Shown one piece after another: positions 1 through 8,404 of a DNA stretch of 64,000 nt (the first letter of the stretch is position 1; each line of letters starts with the position of its first letter). Source of the stretch: JABAAI01 sp965261955 (GTDB lineage Bacteria; Spirochaetota; Leptospiria; Leptospirales; Leptonemataceae); NCBI GenBank assembly GCA_965261955.1, contig CBDHEM010000071.1, forward strand, positions 310,001 through 374,000, given 5' to 3'. Under the pieces are notes generated by a model. The model saw only the letters and a list, made by a program, of their open reading frames with translations. It was not told the origin of the DNA and made no database searches. The position numbers and the translations under genes are program-made.

Positions 1-92
1 AAATCAAGTACTGGTTTTTGATCCCTCCCAAAAAAGATAGGTAAAGAATATTCTTTACCTTGATAATTTAATTTTCCTGTTTCTTCACTCAT
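1..92 (-). CDS. gltA: Citrate synthase, N-terminal fragment (runs off the window)
   Basis: The minus strand opens at an ATG (92-90) preceded by a GAGGGGA Shine-Dalgarno-like stretch and reads 30 codons to the window edge without a stop. The peptide begins MSEETGKLNYQGKEYSLPI. A short beta-strand of the form LxYxGKxYxLPI followed by a charged linker is how citrate synthases start. It lies downstream of sdhA-sdhB on the same strand, a fitting TCA-cycle context. Only 30 residues are visible, so the call rests on N-terminal resemblance plus context. Confidence 0.6.
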   Translation of the reverse strand, partial: MSEETGKLNYQGKEYSLPIFFGRDQKPVLD

Positions 93-180
93 ATCATTTC
101 CCCTCACAAAGTTACATACCAAACAATTTCAGTAAAAATATTCTTCCCATATTTTAAAGAAAAAGATTTATTATAACAAA

Positions 181-597
181 CTATTTTTTGGGTAGAATTT
201 TATGAAATTTACGACTCAAAATATCAATTTCTTGCGAAAGACTTCCAACCTGCTGTGATATAGTTTGGCCTTTCTTCTGTTTCCCGTCTCCTTGTTGAAC
301 AGACGCTTGTTTCCCTTTCATAAAAATCGCTCCCATATCTGATCCATCTGATCCATCTAACTTATCTACTTTATCTACTGTATAGTTACGTGTGGAATAA
401 TAGAGATAGAACATAGCTATAAAAAATCCAACAAATAATCCCATAAGCAAACCACCATAGGAAGCTTCAGAAGCCCAAGGAGCATATTGATCGTAACAAT
501 AACCCAGACCTGTAAAAAGAAAAAAGACTGCCATAAATTCAAAACCTATACCCAAAAAGGCATAAGCAGAAATAGCCTTTTTATAGGGAAGAGGCAA
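181..597 (-). CDS. AtpZ/AtpI-like two-helix membrane protein
   Basis: 138 aa. Two hydrophobic helices (about residues 12-33 and 46-68) flank a short loop with a GLGYCYDQ turn and a GGLLMGLFVGFF segment. This is the layout of AtpZ/AtpI (F0F1-ATPase chaperone-like) proteins, in which GxxxD follows the first helix and a Gly-rich second helix follows. The C-terminal ~65 residues are hydrophilic and look disordered (Asp/Ser/Gly, then Lys/Gln-rich). The start overlaps the end of sdhB by 17 nt, implying translational coupling. No ATP synthase genes are in the window, so a role in ATPase assembly is only a family-based suggestion. It might instead serve the neighbouring dehydrogenase. Confidence 0.6.
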   Translation of the reverse strand: MPLPYKKAISAYAFLGIGFEFMAVFFLFTGLGYCYDQYAPWASEASYGGLLMGLFVGFFIAMFYLYYSTRNYTVDKVDKLDGSDGSDMGAIFMKGKQASVQQGDGKQKKGQTISQQVGSLSQEIDILSRKFHKILPKK

Positions 598-1318
598 TGT
601 ATTCTCGATTCATCTGCCCGATAAAATGAGCACTAATTTCTTTTGGACAAGCTGCCTCACACTCCAACTGATTCGTACAGTTTCCAAACCCCTCTTTATC
701 CATCTGAGTCACCATACTTTTGACTCGTCGCCTACTTTCGACATCTCCCTGTGGTAAAAGACTCAGATGGGAGACTTTGGCCCCAACAAAAAGCATGGCA
801 GAACTATTTTTACAAGCAGCCACACAAGCACCACAACCAATACATTGTGCCGCGTCCATAGCCTCATCGGCTATTTCTTTCCCAATCAAAATTTCATTCG
901 CATCCACAGCATTTCCTGTATTTATAGAGACAAAGCCACCAGCTTGTATAACACGATCAAAGGCACTACGATCCACAACAAGATCTTTCACCACAGGAAA
1001 GGCACGAGCTCGCCAAGGTTCAATATAAATCGTATCTCCATCCTTAAACTTGCGCATATGCAACTGACAAACCGTTGTAGCTCTTTCTGGCCCATGAGCA
1101 ATACCATTAATCACCAAACTACACATGCCACAAATTCCTTCGCGACAATCATGATCAAATGCGACGGGCTCTTGTCTCTCAACAGTTAATTTTTCATTTA
1201 GAACATCCAACATTTCTAAAAAAGACATGTGCTCACTTATCTTTTCCAATTTATAACTAACCATCTTCCCTTTTTGATTTGGTCCGGTCTGACGCCATAT
1301 TTTTAGGTTTACTTGCAT
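581..1318 (-). CDS. sdhB: Succinate dehydrogenase/fumarate reductase iron-sulfur subunit
   Basis: 245 aa, normal length. It passes electrons from the flavoprotein to quinone through three Fe-S clusters. The N-terminal plant-ferredoxin-type domain has C58, C63, C66 (CREGICGMC) and C84 for the 2Fe-2S cluster. The C-terminal domain has CIGCGACVAAC (C159, C162, C165, C169) for the 4Fe-4S cluster and C214, C220, C224 for the remaining cluster. It lies 35 nt downstream of sdhA on the same strand, and its 3' end overlaps the AtpZ-like gene. No cytochrome b membrane anchor (SdhC) is encoded beside it. Succinate oxidation versus fumarate reduction cannot be decided from sequence. Confidence 0.93.
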   Translation of the reverse strand: MQVNLKIWRQTGPNQKGKMVSYKLEKISEHMSFLEMLDVLNEKLTVERQEPVAFDHDCREGICGMCSLVINGIAHGPERATTVCQLHMRKFKDGDTIYIEPWRARAFPVVKDLVVDRSAFDRVIQAGGFVSINTGNAVDANEILIGKEIADEAMDAAQCIGCGACVAACKNSSAMLFVGAKVSHLSLLPQGDVESRRRVKSMVTQMDKEGFGNCTNQLECEAACPKEISAHFIGQMNREYIASSL

Positions 1319-1353
1319 AAAATTTTATCTCTCAACTTATTTATAACTTCTTT

Positions 1354-3270
1354 TTATTTATAACTTCTTTGGCTAGGAATCACATTCTCAAATTTTAGTT
1401 CTTCTTTATGAAGCTTCGCTCTCTTCTTCTCTCCTTGAAACTCCCAAGCCGCAACATAGGAAAACTCATCATCTTTGCGTAAAGCCTCGCCTTCTGAAGT
1501 CTGAAATTCTTCCCGGAAATGACCTCCACACGATTCACCACGATGTAAGGCATCTTGACACATTAGCTGTGCAAAATCAAAAAAATCAGCCAAGCGCCCG
1601 GCATGTTCCAAACTATTATTCAAGTCATTTTCCTCGCCCGGTACACAGAGATTCTCCCAAAATTCCTCACGAAGAGTTGCAATCAAATCAAGACCCTTTT
1701 GTAAACCCTCAGCACTGCGAGCCATACCACAATAATTCCACATAATGCGACCTAACTCACGATGAAATGATGCAACAGAACGCCTCCCCTTGATAGAAAG
1801 GAGCTTTTTTATGTTAGCATCAGCCTGCTTTTTTGTCTCCGTAAAAACGGAATCTTCAGGGGAAGCAATATCATCCCAAGCAATTTCAGCCAAATAGTTT
1901 CCTATAGTGTAAGGAAGCACAAAGTAGCCATCTGCCAACCCTTGCATCAAAGCACTAGCTCCTAAACGATTGGCACCATGATCAGAAAAATTCGCCTCTC
2001 CCACGACAAAGAGGCCCGAAAGATTGCTCATCAAATTATAATCTACCCAAAGTCCACCCATTGTATAATGAACAGCAGGAAAGATACGCATGGGAACTTC
2101 ATAAGGATTCTCGCCTGTAATACGTTCATACATTTGAAAAAGATTTCCATAGCGATCTTCAACAGTACTCTTCCCTAACCTTCGGATAGATTCCGCAAAA
2201 TCCAGATATACTCCCTGACCCGTTTCTCCCACACCAAAACCATTATCACAAACCTCTTTCGCAGAACGAGAAGCAATATCCCGTGGGACTAGATTCCCAA
2301 AACTAGGATATTTTCTTTCTAAATAATAATCACGTTCATCCTCTGGGATTTCGTTGGGGGTACGCTTATCGCCCTTATTTTTGGGAACCCAAACACGACC
2401 ATCATTACGAAGAGATTCAGACATGAGAGTCAGCTTAGATTGATAGTCTCCACTCACAGGAATACAAGTGGGATGTATCTGAGTGTAACAAGGATTAGCA
2501 AAAAAAGCTCCTTTACGATGAGCTCGAAAAGGAGCCGTTACATTAGAACCCTTTGCATTTGTAGAAAGGAAATACACATTCCCATACCCCCCTGTAGCGA
2601 GTACTACCACATGGGCAGAATGAGAAGTTAACTTACCTGTTTTTAAATCACGAACAATAATACCCCGGGTCTTATTTTCATCCACAACGAGCTCCACCAT
2701 TTCACTACGCGTATGCATTTGGACCATACCCAAACTAATTTGACGCTCAAGGGCCTGATAAGCACCCAAAAGGAGCTGCTGCCCGGTTTGCCCTCTTGCG
2801 TAAAAGGTGCGAGACACTTGTGCTCCTCCAAAACTTCGATTGGAAAGGACACCACCATATTCTCGAGCAAATGGCACGCCTTGAGCCACACATTGGTCTA
2901 TTATGCTACCGCTAACCTGAGCTAAGCGATAAACATTCCCTTCTCTCGCACGAAAATCCCCACCCTTTACTGTATCATAAAAAAGACGATAAATACTATC
3001 CCCATCATTTTGATAATTTTTAGAGGCATTAATCCCGCCTTGGGCAGCAATACTGTGAGCACGACGAGGACTATCTTGAAAACAAAAACATTTCACGTTA
3101 TAACCCATTTCTCCAAGACTAGCCGAGGCTGAGGCCCCTGCCAAACCACTACCCACAACAATTATTTGAAACTTGCGTTTGTTAGCTGGGTTCACCAGCT
3201 TCATATCAAACTTATGTTTTTCCCACTTTTTGTCTATGGGACCTGGGGGTATCCTAGCGTCTAAAACCAT
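1354..3270 (-). CDS. sdhA: Succinate dehydrogenase/fumarate reductase flavoprotein subunit
   Basis: 638 aa from the chosen ATG at 3270. The open frame extends a further 53 codons upstream, but those residues (Cys/Phe-rich) do not look like the family, whereas MVLDARIPPGPIDKKW is the usual start of the Bacteroidetes/Leptospira-type SdhA. FAD binding: VVGSGLAGASASASLGEMG near residue 37, then the flavinylation-type HSIAAQGGINA. Substrate and active-site segments include GGAQVSRTFYARGQTGQQLL, HPTCIP, HYTMGGLWVDY and GANRLGASALMQGL. Lead gene of sdhA-sdhB-AtpZ-like. No clear Shine-Dalgarno precedes the chosen start, so the exact N terminus is less certain than the function. Confidence 0.93.
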   Translation of the reverse strand: MVLDARIPPGPIDKKWEKHKFDMKLVNPANKRKFQIIVVGSGLAGASASASLGEMGYNVKCFCFQDSPRRAHSIAAQGGINASKNYQNDGDSIYRLFYDTVKGGDFRAREGNVYRLAQVSGSIIDQCVAQGVPFAREYGGVLSNRSFGGAQVSRTFYARGQTGQQLLLGAYQALERQISLGMVQMHTRSEMVELVVDENKTRGIIVRDLKTGKLTSHSAHVVVLATGGYGNVYFLSTNAKGSNVTAPFRAHRKGAFFANPCYTQIHPTCIPVSGDYQSKLTLMSESLRNDGRVWVPKNKGDKRTPNEIPEDERDYYLERKYPSFGNLVPRDIASRSAKEVCDNGFGVGETGQGVYLDFAESIRRLGKSTVEDRYGNLFQMYERITGENPYEVPMRIFPAVHYTMGGLWVDYNLMSNLSGLFVVGEANFSDHGANRLGASALMQGLADGYFVLPYTIGNYLAEIAWDDIASPEDSVFTETKKQADANIKKLLSIKGRRSVASFHRELGRIMWNYCGMARSAEGLQKGLDLIATLREEFWENLCVPGEENDLNNSLEHAGRLADFFDFAQLMCQDALHRGESCGGHFREEFQTSEGEALRKDDEFSYVAAWEFQGEKKRAKLHKEELKFENVIPSQRSYK

Positions 3271-3536
3271 AACGAATATGCAACTGTCACAAGGAAGTGC
3301 AAAAAATGTCAAATGGCTTTTGTTATTTTCTGTAGAACCCATGTGAAAACGAATCAAGAATTTTAAAAAGAAAACACCAAGTCCCGATTGGAATGGTGTC
3401 TGACAACTTACACAAAAATAAAGTGCCACATTCTTTCTTTTCTGTCCGATTAAACTCTTCAGAACATATATTCATTTTTTTCGCGTTCTTTTAAAAAAAT
3501 ACGAAACAAATAGCAACATAGAGACCTATTACAGGT

Positions 3537-5237
3537 ATGGACCGTTATGCCTACCTTTCTTCCCTCTATCTGGATACCCCTTACCATAGCCTGTCCCTAT
3601 TTATAGAGGCTCGTCTACAACGTGGCCTGCCTAAATGGCAAATCAATGGCCTTTCTCCCATCCATTCTAGAGAAGCAAGCGAACGTATTCGAAGTGCTCT
3701 ACACGCTTCCGGTATTCAAGTCCCCTATATGAATCTCATTGTAAATCTTTCCCCTGTAGATGTACGGAAACACGGTGCCTATTTAGATCTTAGCATAGCT
3801 CTCTGCATAATGCTTGCGATAGAAGAAGATCTCAATATAGATTTTTTTTTACCACAAAGAAATGATGAAGACACAAATAAAATAAATGAAGCGAGTACAA
3901 ATGAAAAAGAGAACCATAAACAACCGGTAATCTCTCATGAAAAAAAATATCCGCATAACGGGAAAAATCTTTATCTAGGAGAGCTGGCTTTATCAGGACA
4001 AATACACCCTATACAAAATCTTTGCCACTTGCTTTCTGAAGCCAAAAAACAAGGCTTTAAAAATGTATTTTTACCAGAAGAACAAATTTCACTAGCAAGG
4101 CTTATACCTAATCTATATTACATCCCACTCAAGCACCTGGGAGAGCTAATCAAAAAGCACCAAACCATTTCTTATTATGAAAAAAGAACCACTCCAATCT
4201 CAATACAAACTCATCAGAAATCACAAGTAGAACAGCTGGAACCTTTCGCTCTAGAACTTTTCACCTTGGATGCTTGTGTACAAAAAGCACTAGCTCTGTC
4301 GGCTGCTGGTTGGCACTCTCTTTTGCTCATTGGTCCACCCGGCTCAGGTAAAACAAGTATTGCCCGGGCATTACTGAGCTTACTACCTCCGCTATCCACC
4401 CAAGAAGCTATTGAAATACTAGTACGCAAAAATCCTAATTCCCTTAAAGAATTAGAAAAAAAAGGACGCATTGTACTAACACGTCCCTTCCGCATGCCAC
4501 ATCATTCTAGTACACGGCGAGCAATGATTGGTGGTGGTAACCCTATTCAACTGGGTGAAGCCAGTCGTGCCCACAATGGTCTTCTTGTCTTAGATGAATT
4601 AGGAGAATTTTCGCGAGAGACCTTACAAGCTCTACGAGAACCACTACAAGAAAAGGAAATACATATATCTCGTGCCTCTTTTTCTCTAAGCCTACCAGCT
4701 CGCTTTTTACTTTGCGCCACAACAAACCCCTGCCCTTGTGGAGATCTAAGAAAACGATATGTTTCCTGTTCTTGTACAGATGCAAAATTACAAAATTATA
4801 TGAACTCTTTTATGGGTGCCCTCCGAGATAGAATAGATATAGAAGTTTGGGTTGATCATAAAGAAAAACCAACAGAAGAAATCGATGCACAAGAAAAAAG
4901 ATCAGAATTTCAAAAAAACTCTTGGAGCCAAAACAATTTTCAAAAAAAGATAAAAAGAGCTCATACTATTCAAAAAAAACGTTTTTTTCACACGAATATA
5001 CAATGGAATGCAGATATTAAAGCCAAAGACTTGGAAAAATACGCACCCATTACAAATGCAGAAACACAAAAAGAATGGAAGCTATTATACCAAAAGAGTC
5101 TAATTAGTTATCGTGCTCTAGATGGAATACGGCGTTTAGCTAGAACCCTTGCCGATATGGAAGCATCAGATGAAATACGCGTTCAAGATATCTGGGAAGC
5201 CGCAAGCTTTCGCTGTTTGGATTCTGTCTGGCAATGA
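3537..5237 (+). CDS. comM: ComM/YifB family Mg-chelatase-like AAA+ ATPase
   Basis: 566 aa. The N-terminal Lon-S5-like domain (about 1-200) contains INLSPVDVRKHGAYLDL-type residues and is interrupted by a low-complexity Asn/Glu/Lys insert near residues 110-145. The AAA+ core has Walker A GPPGSGKT near residue 265, Walker B LLVLDELGEF near 350, and a zinc-like cluster CATTNPCPCGD...CSC. The family is a hexameric helicase-like ATPase that promotes branch migration during natural transformation. Divergent from sdhA across a ~270-bp gap. Followed by a bidirectional terminator at 5282-5331. No competence genes are nearby. Confidence 0.9.
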   Translation: MDRYAYLSSLYLDTPYHSLSLFIEARLQRGLPKWQINGLSPIHSREASERIRSALHASGIQVPYMNLIVNLSPVDVRKHGAYLDLSIALCIMLAIEEDLNIDFFLPQRNDEDTNKINEASTNEKENHKQPVISHEKKYPHNGKNLYLGELALSGQIHPIQNLCHLLSEAKKQGFKNVFLPEEQISLARLIPNLYYIPLKHLGELIKKHQTISYYEKRTTPISIQTHQKSQVEQLEPFALELFTLDACVQKALALSAAGWHSLLLIGPPGSGKTSIARALLSLLPPLSTQEAIEILVRKNPNSLKELEKKGRIVLTRPFRMPHHSSTRRAMIGGGNPIQLGEASRAHNGLLVLDELGEFSRETLQALREPLQEKEIHISRASFSLSLPARFLLCATTNPCPCGDLRKRYVSCSCTDAKLQNYMNSFMGALRDRIDIEVWVDHKEKPTEEIDAQEKRSEFQKNSWSQNNFQKKIKRAHTIQKKRFFHTNIQWNADIKAKDLEKYAPITNAETQKEWKLLYQKSLISYRALDGIRRLARTLADMEASDEIRVQDIWEAASFRCLDSVWQ

Positions 5238-5281
5238 AAAGGTTTTTTTTAAAGCCCATAAAATCATCTCGATATAAAAAT

Positions 5282-5331
5282 AAAACTTGCTCTTACTGAT
5301 CGCAAGCATACCCACACTAAGAGCAAGTTTT
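5282..5331. terminator. Bidirectional rho-independent terminator
   Basis: A perfect 14-bp stem, 5282-5295 with 5318-5331, AAAACTTGCTCTTA pairing with its complement, with a 22-nt loop. T-rich tracts lie on both outer sides. It sits between convergent comM (plus) and the small minus-strand gene at 5336-5536, so it probably ends both transcripts. Confidence 0.75.
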
Positions 5332-5335
5332 TTAC

Positions 5336-5536
5336 TTATTTTACAAGAAAATGCATCAATTCTACAGCAATCTTATCAATTGCATAATTCATGTACTTTT
5401 TATCTTGTAACTTTTCCTTATAATTTACAACGTCTCTTTGGAGAGTATCCTTCAATCCTTGCTTTCTATGCAAAAGGGGATCCGGACCAAAAATATTTGT
5501 GTCTTCCGAGAATTCTTGTTTTAAAAGGGTTTTCAT
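5336..5536 (-). CDS. Small hypothetical protein (66 aa)
   Basis: 66 aa, charged, soluble-looking, probably helical: it begins MKTLLKQEFSEDTNIFG and ends AVELMHFLVK. I chose ATG 5536 because AAGGA lies 7 nt upstream. A GTG two codons earlier is possible. The gene ends directly at the bidirectional terminator with comM, which supports it being real over the plus-strand frame on the same DNA. That frame (5287-5670) is hydrophobic and starts inside the terminator. No family recognised. Confidence 0.5.
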   Translation of the reverse strand: MKTLLKQEFSEDTNIFGPDPLLHRKQGLKDTLQRDVVNYKEKLQDKKYMNYAIDKIAVELMHFLVK

Positions 5537-5803
5537 ATTCACGTCCTTGTAATTTTAAAATTAAAGCTTTCATCCTTGAAAACTTTCTCCCTAAAAACTT
5601 CCCATCAAATAGATTTCCCCTCTTTTTCAAAGAAAACCTTATTATTTTGGGAACGCTTATAGGTGTATAAAACAGAGTTAAGCTAATTTTTATTGAAAAG
5701 CCACACTCAATTCTAATGGGTACAAAATCGACTTTTTAGTTAATTTAGCAATGTTTTTTTCTTACTTCTTTGAACAAAATATCACTTTCAACTGAGAAGT
5801 AAA

Positions 5804-5903
5804 GAGACAAAACACAAAAAACAGGAAATGAACCTTCTAAAATGCCTTAAATCGGTAAATAATGGCACTCTATTTGCTATTATTTACATTTTGCAACAGT
5901 CTC
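5804..5903 (-). repeat. MITE-like element copy 1
   Basis: About 100 bp ending in TTTTGCAACAGTCTC, with the internal core AAAATGCCTTAAATCGG shared by the other copies. The left inverted end is eroded. It lies in the ~400-bp gap between the small gene at 5336-5536 and the YraN-like frame. The rest of that gap is AT-rich with nothing recognisable. Confidence 0.65.
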
Positions 5904-5939
5904 TGCCATTATGTGATGATAAATAATAAATCAAAATTT

Positions 5940-6368
5940 TTAGAATAACCTTGGATAATACTCAATATGATTTTCCTTTCTCAACCAAAGTAAATCGAAA
6001 CTAAAGCTCATATCATACACAGAAAGATTTTCTTGAGACGAGAGCAATAACGACTGTAACAAGGATGTCTTTTCTTTTCCCTCTTCTATAAAATAAAGTA
6101 AGGCATTTTGATATTTACGAATGCGTTGATTCGAAAAGAATTCAAGAGGATGTTGTAGTAAAAAAGGACTTTGCCAGCTTTTTACTTCTATAGCGTGTAA
6201 AATATATTTTTCATCTAGAGTAATTAAATCTATCTCTATCCAAGGTGTTTTATAGTTGTTATAAATCCGAGTATGTCCACAACACTCTAAAAAATGTAAA
6301 GCTATCTTCTCTCCCCCATGACGAAAAGGAGGAAACGATTGATTTTGATTAGAATTCCTCAGCAGGAA
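5940..6368 (-). pseudogene. YraN/UPF0102-like endonuclease-fold protein, no normal start codon
   Basis: This open frame downstream of the HD-GYP-like gene encodes GGEKIALHFLECCGHTRI, then WIEIDLITLDEKY and HAIEVKSW, then QRIRKYQNALLYF. That is the YraN/UPF0102 signature: GExxAxxFLxxxG, EIDLI and VEVK, a restriction-endonuclease-like fold. The frame is bounded by a TGA at 6371-6369 and has no ATG, GTG or TTG before the conserved region. Only CTG codons (6365, 6362) are available. It overlaps the preceding gene's end by about 20 nt in another frame. It could be a pseudogene that lost its start, a CTG-initiated gene, or a product of frameshifting from the upstream gene. The reading frame after that point is intact to its stop. 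Confidence 0.6.
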
Positions 6369-7533
6369 TCACACCTAAATTGGCAGGATAAATGGGAACC
6401 TTCACTCCAATATCATTCTCAATTGAAAGGTCTATAAATTTTAATTCTCTGTATTTATTACCCTTTCCATCACGCATTAATCGAAGTATGGGAGATGCAG
6501 GTTTGTCCATATGGGTAGCAATGACCATAGCACCACATCCATTCGTTAATTTTATAAATGAACCAATAGGATATAAAGAAAGGATTTTGATAAACATATG
6601 TATCATTTGTGGTTTAAAACGCTTACCACTTTGCGCAAGAAGATTTTTAACAGAAAGAGATGGATGAAGAATCTTACGGTAGGGCCGAGGCTCAATCATT
6701 GCTGTATAGGAATCACATATGGATGCAAGCATAGCCATTTCAGTGATATTTTCTCCTCTAATTCCCCTTGGGTAACCACTACCATCAAATGCTTCATGGT
6801 GTTGGAGTGCTAAGTCAGCAAAAATAGAACCTGCTCCTGCTTTACCGAGAACACGATAAGAAAAAACTGGATGTGACTTAACTAACTTTATGTCTTCAGG
6901 GGTAAGTTTCGTATTTTTTCCCCGCACAGAAATTGATATAGCATGCATACCAACATTCATAAACAACATAGCTACAAAAAGATCTTGTAAATTTTTCTGA
7001 GAATATCCTAAAGCTTTACCAAATAAAATACCGTATAGAGCCGCATGCAAATAATGTTGTATAGTCCAATCCGAAACAATTTTTGTGTACATGATTTTGA
7101 TAACAAGGCTAGGTGTTTCACTTAACATTCTCACAATATTTTGAACAGCATCATCGATTATATTTAAATTAAGACTTTTATAGCTTTTTAACAGTGATTC
7201 CATATTTTTTTCTACAAATAGACCCACCCCTTTCACTTTTGTGTAAAAAGGATCCGATGAATTTTGAAATTTTATATATTTTTTTTTGGCTCTGATTAAT
7301 AAAAGTTCTTTCTCATAACTTGATAAACTGCTAATACCATTTTTTTCAGGAGAAGAGGATAATACGATATCTCCATTTGTACTCAATTCCATAACCCCTT
7401 CTTTTTTCAAACGGGTAATATCCTCTTCTTTCAAAGCCTGATAGGGAGAAAGTAAAGGACTACATGGATCCACAAAAACTATATCATTAAAAGTCATCCC
7501 GGCTTTTAGTTCAGAAGTAGAGACTCTATTCAT
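6349..7533 (-). CDS. HD-GYP-like protein lacking the HD catalytic pair
   Basis: 394 aa. The second half aligns with HD-GYP cyclic-di-GMP phosphodiesterases: helices with H163, the region LFVAMLFMNVGM (residues 185-196), conserved H221 (KSHPVFSYRVLG), HH at 245-246, and the GYP motif GSGYPRG (251-257). Where active enzymes have LLHDIGK, this protein has FMNVGM, so M192-N193 replace the metal-binding HD pair. The N-terminal ~100 residues resemble the DUF3391-type segment that precedes many HD-GYP domains. I infer a c-di-GMP-binding or scaffold role, not hydrolysis. Followed by the YraN-like frame. Confidence 0.8.
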   Translation of the reverse strand: MNRVSTSELKAGMTFNDIVFVDPCSPLLSPYQALKEEDITRLKKEGVMELSTNGDIVLSSSPEKNGISSLSSYEKELLLIRAKKKYIKFQNSSDPFYTKVKGVGLFVEKNMESLLKSYKSLNLNIIDDAVQNIVRMLSETPSLVIKIMYTKIVSDWTIQHYLHAALYGILFGKALGYSQKNLQDLFVAMLFMNVGMHAISISVRGKNTKLTPEDIKLVKSHPVFSYRVLGKAGAGSIFADLALQHHEAFDGSGYPRGIRGENITEMAMLASICDSYTAMIEPRPYRKILHPSLSVKNLLAQSGKRFKPQMIHMFIKILSLYPIGSFIKLTNGCGAMVIATHMDKPASPILRLMRDGKGNKYRELKFIDLSIENDIGVKVPIYPANLGVIPAEEF

Positions 7534-7539
7534 AATTTT

Positions 7540-7960
7540 CCTTAAAACCTATTTTATTTTTGAATATTCGAGTGTAGATCATAAAAAGACATCAATAAAC
7601 ATTTTTTAATAAATTCATTTCACTAAAAATATCACACCTTTCCATTACACTACTATTTTTATAATGACTTTGACAAGTACTTTGCGTAAACTAAAAATAC
7701 ACCCATATGGTATTCACTTCAATTGTAATGAATACCATACATACCCAATCACAAACCACTATTTTATCTTTCTTGAGATATATAGCCCCATGAAACCGGC
7801 TTACGCCTTGATAAGTTGTATAAAGGGGAAACTGTGTAAAAAAACTCTATATTTCATAGTTTATCCCCCTTATTTTTCAAAAAAAGAGAGAAAAAGAAGA
7901 AAATAATTATACTTAACATAATTTTACTTTACAAAAATATCTATTTATTTTATGAGAAAT
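7540..7960. other. Gene-poor stretch with a hairpin
   Basis: No convincing gene. An 80-codon plus frame (7664-7906) has no ribosome-binding site and an unstructured composition, so I do not call it. A perfect 11-bp hairpin TATGGTATTCA (7706-7716 with 7729-7739, 12-nt loop) is not followed by a T-run and may be an operator or a decayed element end. Confidence 0.4.
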
Positions 7961-7963
7961 CTA

Positions 7964-7992
7964 TTGACATTCTTTTTGATATAGTCTATATT
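7964..7992 (+). promoter_or_regulatory. Sigma-70-type promoter for the 72-aa gene
   Basis: TTGACA (7964-7969), a 17-nt spacer, and TATATT (7987-7992): an almost consensus promoter. It would start transcription near 7999 and leave a leader of about 155 nt before the ATG at 8156. The next plus-strand gene is the small protein at 8156-8374. Confidence 0.65.
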
Positions 7993-8155
7993 GCCCTTGT
8001 TTGGATTCGTTCTAAATATAGGAGTTGTTTCGATTTGAAATGTGACATAAAGTGAAGAGAGGCTCAAACTAGTTGTCCATATCAAAATTCTATTTCTTAA
8101 AATGTCTCAGAAAAAGTAAAAAAGAGAGAAAAAGAAGAGGAAGGAGGAGAAACCT

Positions 8156-8374
8156 ATGATTGTAAGAAAAATTGCTTCCCAAGTGTTTCAAAAATCAAAA
8201 AGGAAGGGTTTACTGGGTAAGGGAATAAATGTTGAACTTGGCAATAGGGAAAAAGGCTTTGAACAGTATTTACTAGAGGCTTTTCAGGGAGAAATTGTCA
8301 AAAAGAAAGACCAATTTTCCCAAAAGTTAAGCCCATTAACCAGAAAAAACTTAACCTATCTACATAGAAGATAA
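8156..8374 (+). CDS. Small basic hypothetical protein (72 aa)
   Basis: 72 aa, Lys-rich and soluble: it begins MIVRKIASQVFQKSKRKG and contains GFEQYLLEAFQGEIVKKK. No family recognised, although a helix with FEQYLLEAF vaguely recalls FlgJ rod-binding segments. Support for a real gene: a very strong Shine-Dalgarno GGAGGAG a few nt before the ATG, a near-consensus promoter (7964-7992) and a dedicated terminator overlapping the stop codon. It is a compact monocistronic unit with a leader of about 155 nt. Confidence 0.7.
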   Translation: MIVRKIASQVFQKSKRKGLLGKGINVELGNREKGFEQYLLEAFQGEIVKKKDQFSQKLSPLTRKNLTYLHRR

Positions 8375-8404
8375 GTAAAATTTATATATTTTTTACTTAT
8401 CTTC
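8367..8404. terminator. Bidirectional terminator
   Basis: A perfect 14-bp stem, GAAGATAAGTAAAA at 8367-8380 with 8391-8404, around a 10-nt AT loop that runs into T-rich sequence. It separates the convergent 72-aa gene (stop at 8374) and the giant minus-strand gene (stop at 8393) and overlaps both gene ends. Confidence 0.75.

Noticed and set aside
3271..3429. 53-codon N-terminal extension of sdhA
   Set aside because: The sequence does not resemble the family and a canonical N terminus begins at 3270.
5287..5670. 127-codon plus frame after comM
   Set aside because: It starts inside a terminator and lies opposite a more convincing 66-aa gene with a Shine-Dalgarno.
7664..7906. 80-codon plus frame
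   Set aside because: No ribosome-binding site, aromatic and Lys-rich random-like composition, precedes rather than follows the good promoter.
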